From assembly GCA_050013795.1 (NCBI GenBank), contig JBEKEO010000074.1, positions 1 to 12,973 of the forward strand: a stretch of DNA of 12,973 nt. The letters run 5' to 3'. This stretch comes from CAWHOW01 sp050013795 (GTDB taxonomy: Bacteria; Bacteroidota; Bacteroidia; Bacteroidales; CG2-30-32-10). The notes under the pieces were generated by a model that did not search any database, was not told the DNA's origin, and was given only the letters and a program-made list of their open reading frames with translations. Shown here piece after piece: positions 12,747 through 12,973 of the stretch. The number at the start of each line of letters is the position of its first letter. Position 1 is the stretch's first letter. The position numbers and the translations under genes are program-made.

Positions 12747-12973
12747 TTATATTCCAAGTGCCATCACAATCAATTCGGCAATATCATAATTAAAAATTTC
12801 CTCTTCCTTGTTTTTGTATTTTAAACCGTCTGTCAGCATAACCATGCAGAAAGGACAGGAAGAAGCAATATAATTTGCACCTGTTTCCAGCGCTTCTTCT
12901 ATTCTCTCAATGAAAATTTCTTTATCCCCAACCTCCGCTTCTTTGAACATTTGCCCCCCCCCTGCACCGCAAC
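12747..12973 (-). CDS. CCG-domain iron-sulfur oxidoreductase, C-terminal part (partial)
   Basis: The minus-strand frame is open from the right edge to a TAA at 12747-12749, giving about 75 C-terminal residues. It reads CGAGGGQMFKEAE, then an RIEEALETGA segment, then SSCPFCMVMLTDG. The codon cut by the edge ends in GT, so a preceding Cys (CCG) is likely. This is the second cysteine-rich CCG domain (CC...CxxC) of HdrB/HdrD-, GlpC- and DUF224-type oxidoreductases, which binds an iron-sulfur cluster. An ATG at 12950 would cut off the CCG motif and is not the true start. Lying next to etfBA, it may be part of an ETF:menaquinone oxidoreductase like those proposed for butyrate-oxidising syntrophs. 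No membrane segment is visible in this part. The GGG of the motif is coded by nine consecutive G's. Confidence 0.82.
   Translation of the reverse strand, partial: CGAGGGQMFKEAEVGDKEIFIERIEEALETGANYIASSCPFCMVMLTDGLKYKNKEEEIFNYDIAELIVMALGI

Noticed and set aside
1..12973. CRISPR arrays, tRNA or rRNA genes, transposases and phage genes
   Set aside because: None seen on either strand; the only repeat-like elements are the short palindromes listed.

Overview
The window looks like chromosomal DNA from a Bacteroidota (Bacteroidetes) bacterium, probably an anaerobic or fermentative member of a Bacteroidales-like lineage. The clearest taxonomic clue is at the left edge, where the last 48 residues of a gene read as a type IX secretion (Por) C-terminal sorting domain, a system confined to this phylum. 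Base composition is moderately AT-rich with strongly AT-rich spacers. Most genes lack a Shine-Dalgarno sequence, as is usual in Bacteroidota. Nearly everything else is one acyl-CoA metabolism island on the plus strand.

Layout: (1) 1-147, tail of a secreted T9SS cargo protein. (2) 148-500, AT-rich spacer. (3) 501-3118, a tight trio of archaeal-type HMG-CoA synthase, SCP2/archaeal-type thiolase and DUF35 zinc-ribbon/OB-fold protein. This is the gene set that forms the acetoacetyl-CoA thiolase/HMG-CoA synthase complex in archaea. (4) A perfect 18-bp hairpin, then a lone acyl-CoA dehydrogenase (3216-4361) with its own terminator. (5) 4470-7846, enoyl-CoA hydratase, an enlarged 3-hydroxyacyl-CoA dehydrogenase and a second SCP2-type thiolase. 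(6) An interspersed-type palindrome, then a FabK/nitronate monooxygenase-family flavoprotein and an alpha/beta hydrolase (7919-9656). (7) 9756-12708, a second acyl-CoA dehydrogenase followed by EtfB and EtfA, closed by a bidirectional terminator. (8) A convergent minus-strand CCG-domain iron-sulfur protein running off the right edge.

Together the genes encode every step of a beta-oxidation spiral: acyl-CoA dehydrogenase (two), hydratase, dehydrogenase and thiolase (two). EtfAB is the electron carrier, and the neighbouring CCG-domain protein may pass electrons to the quinone pool. The same enzymes could run toward butyryl-CoA. The unusual element is the HMG-CoA-forming trio attached to this set. 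No HMG-CoA reductase, HMG-CoA lyase or 3-methylglutaconyl-CoA decarboxylase lies in the window, so the fate of HMG-CoA (mevalonate, ketogenesis/leucine-type catabolism, or isovaleryl-CoA synthesis) cannot be settled here. A second oddity is that strong GGAGG ribosome-binding sites occur only before the trio genes and the second thiolase. Those genes may therefore differ from their neighbours in origin or in translational control.
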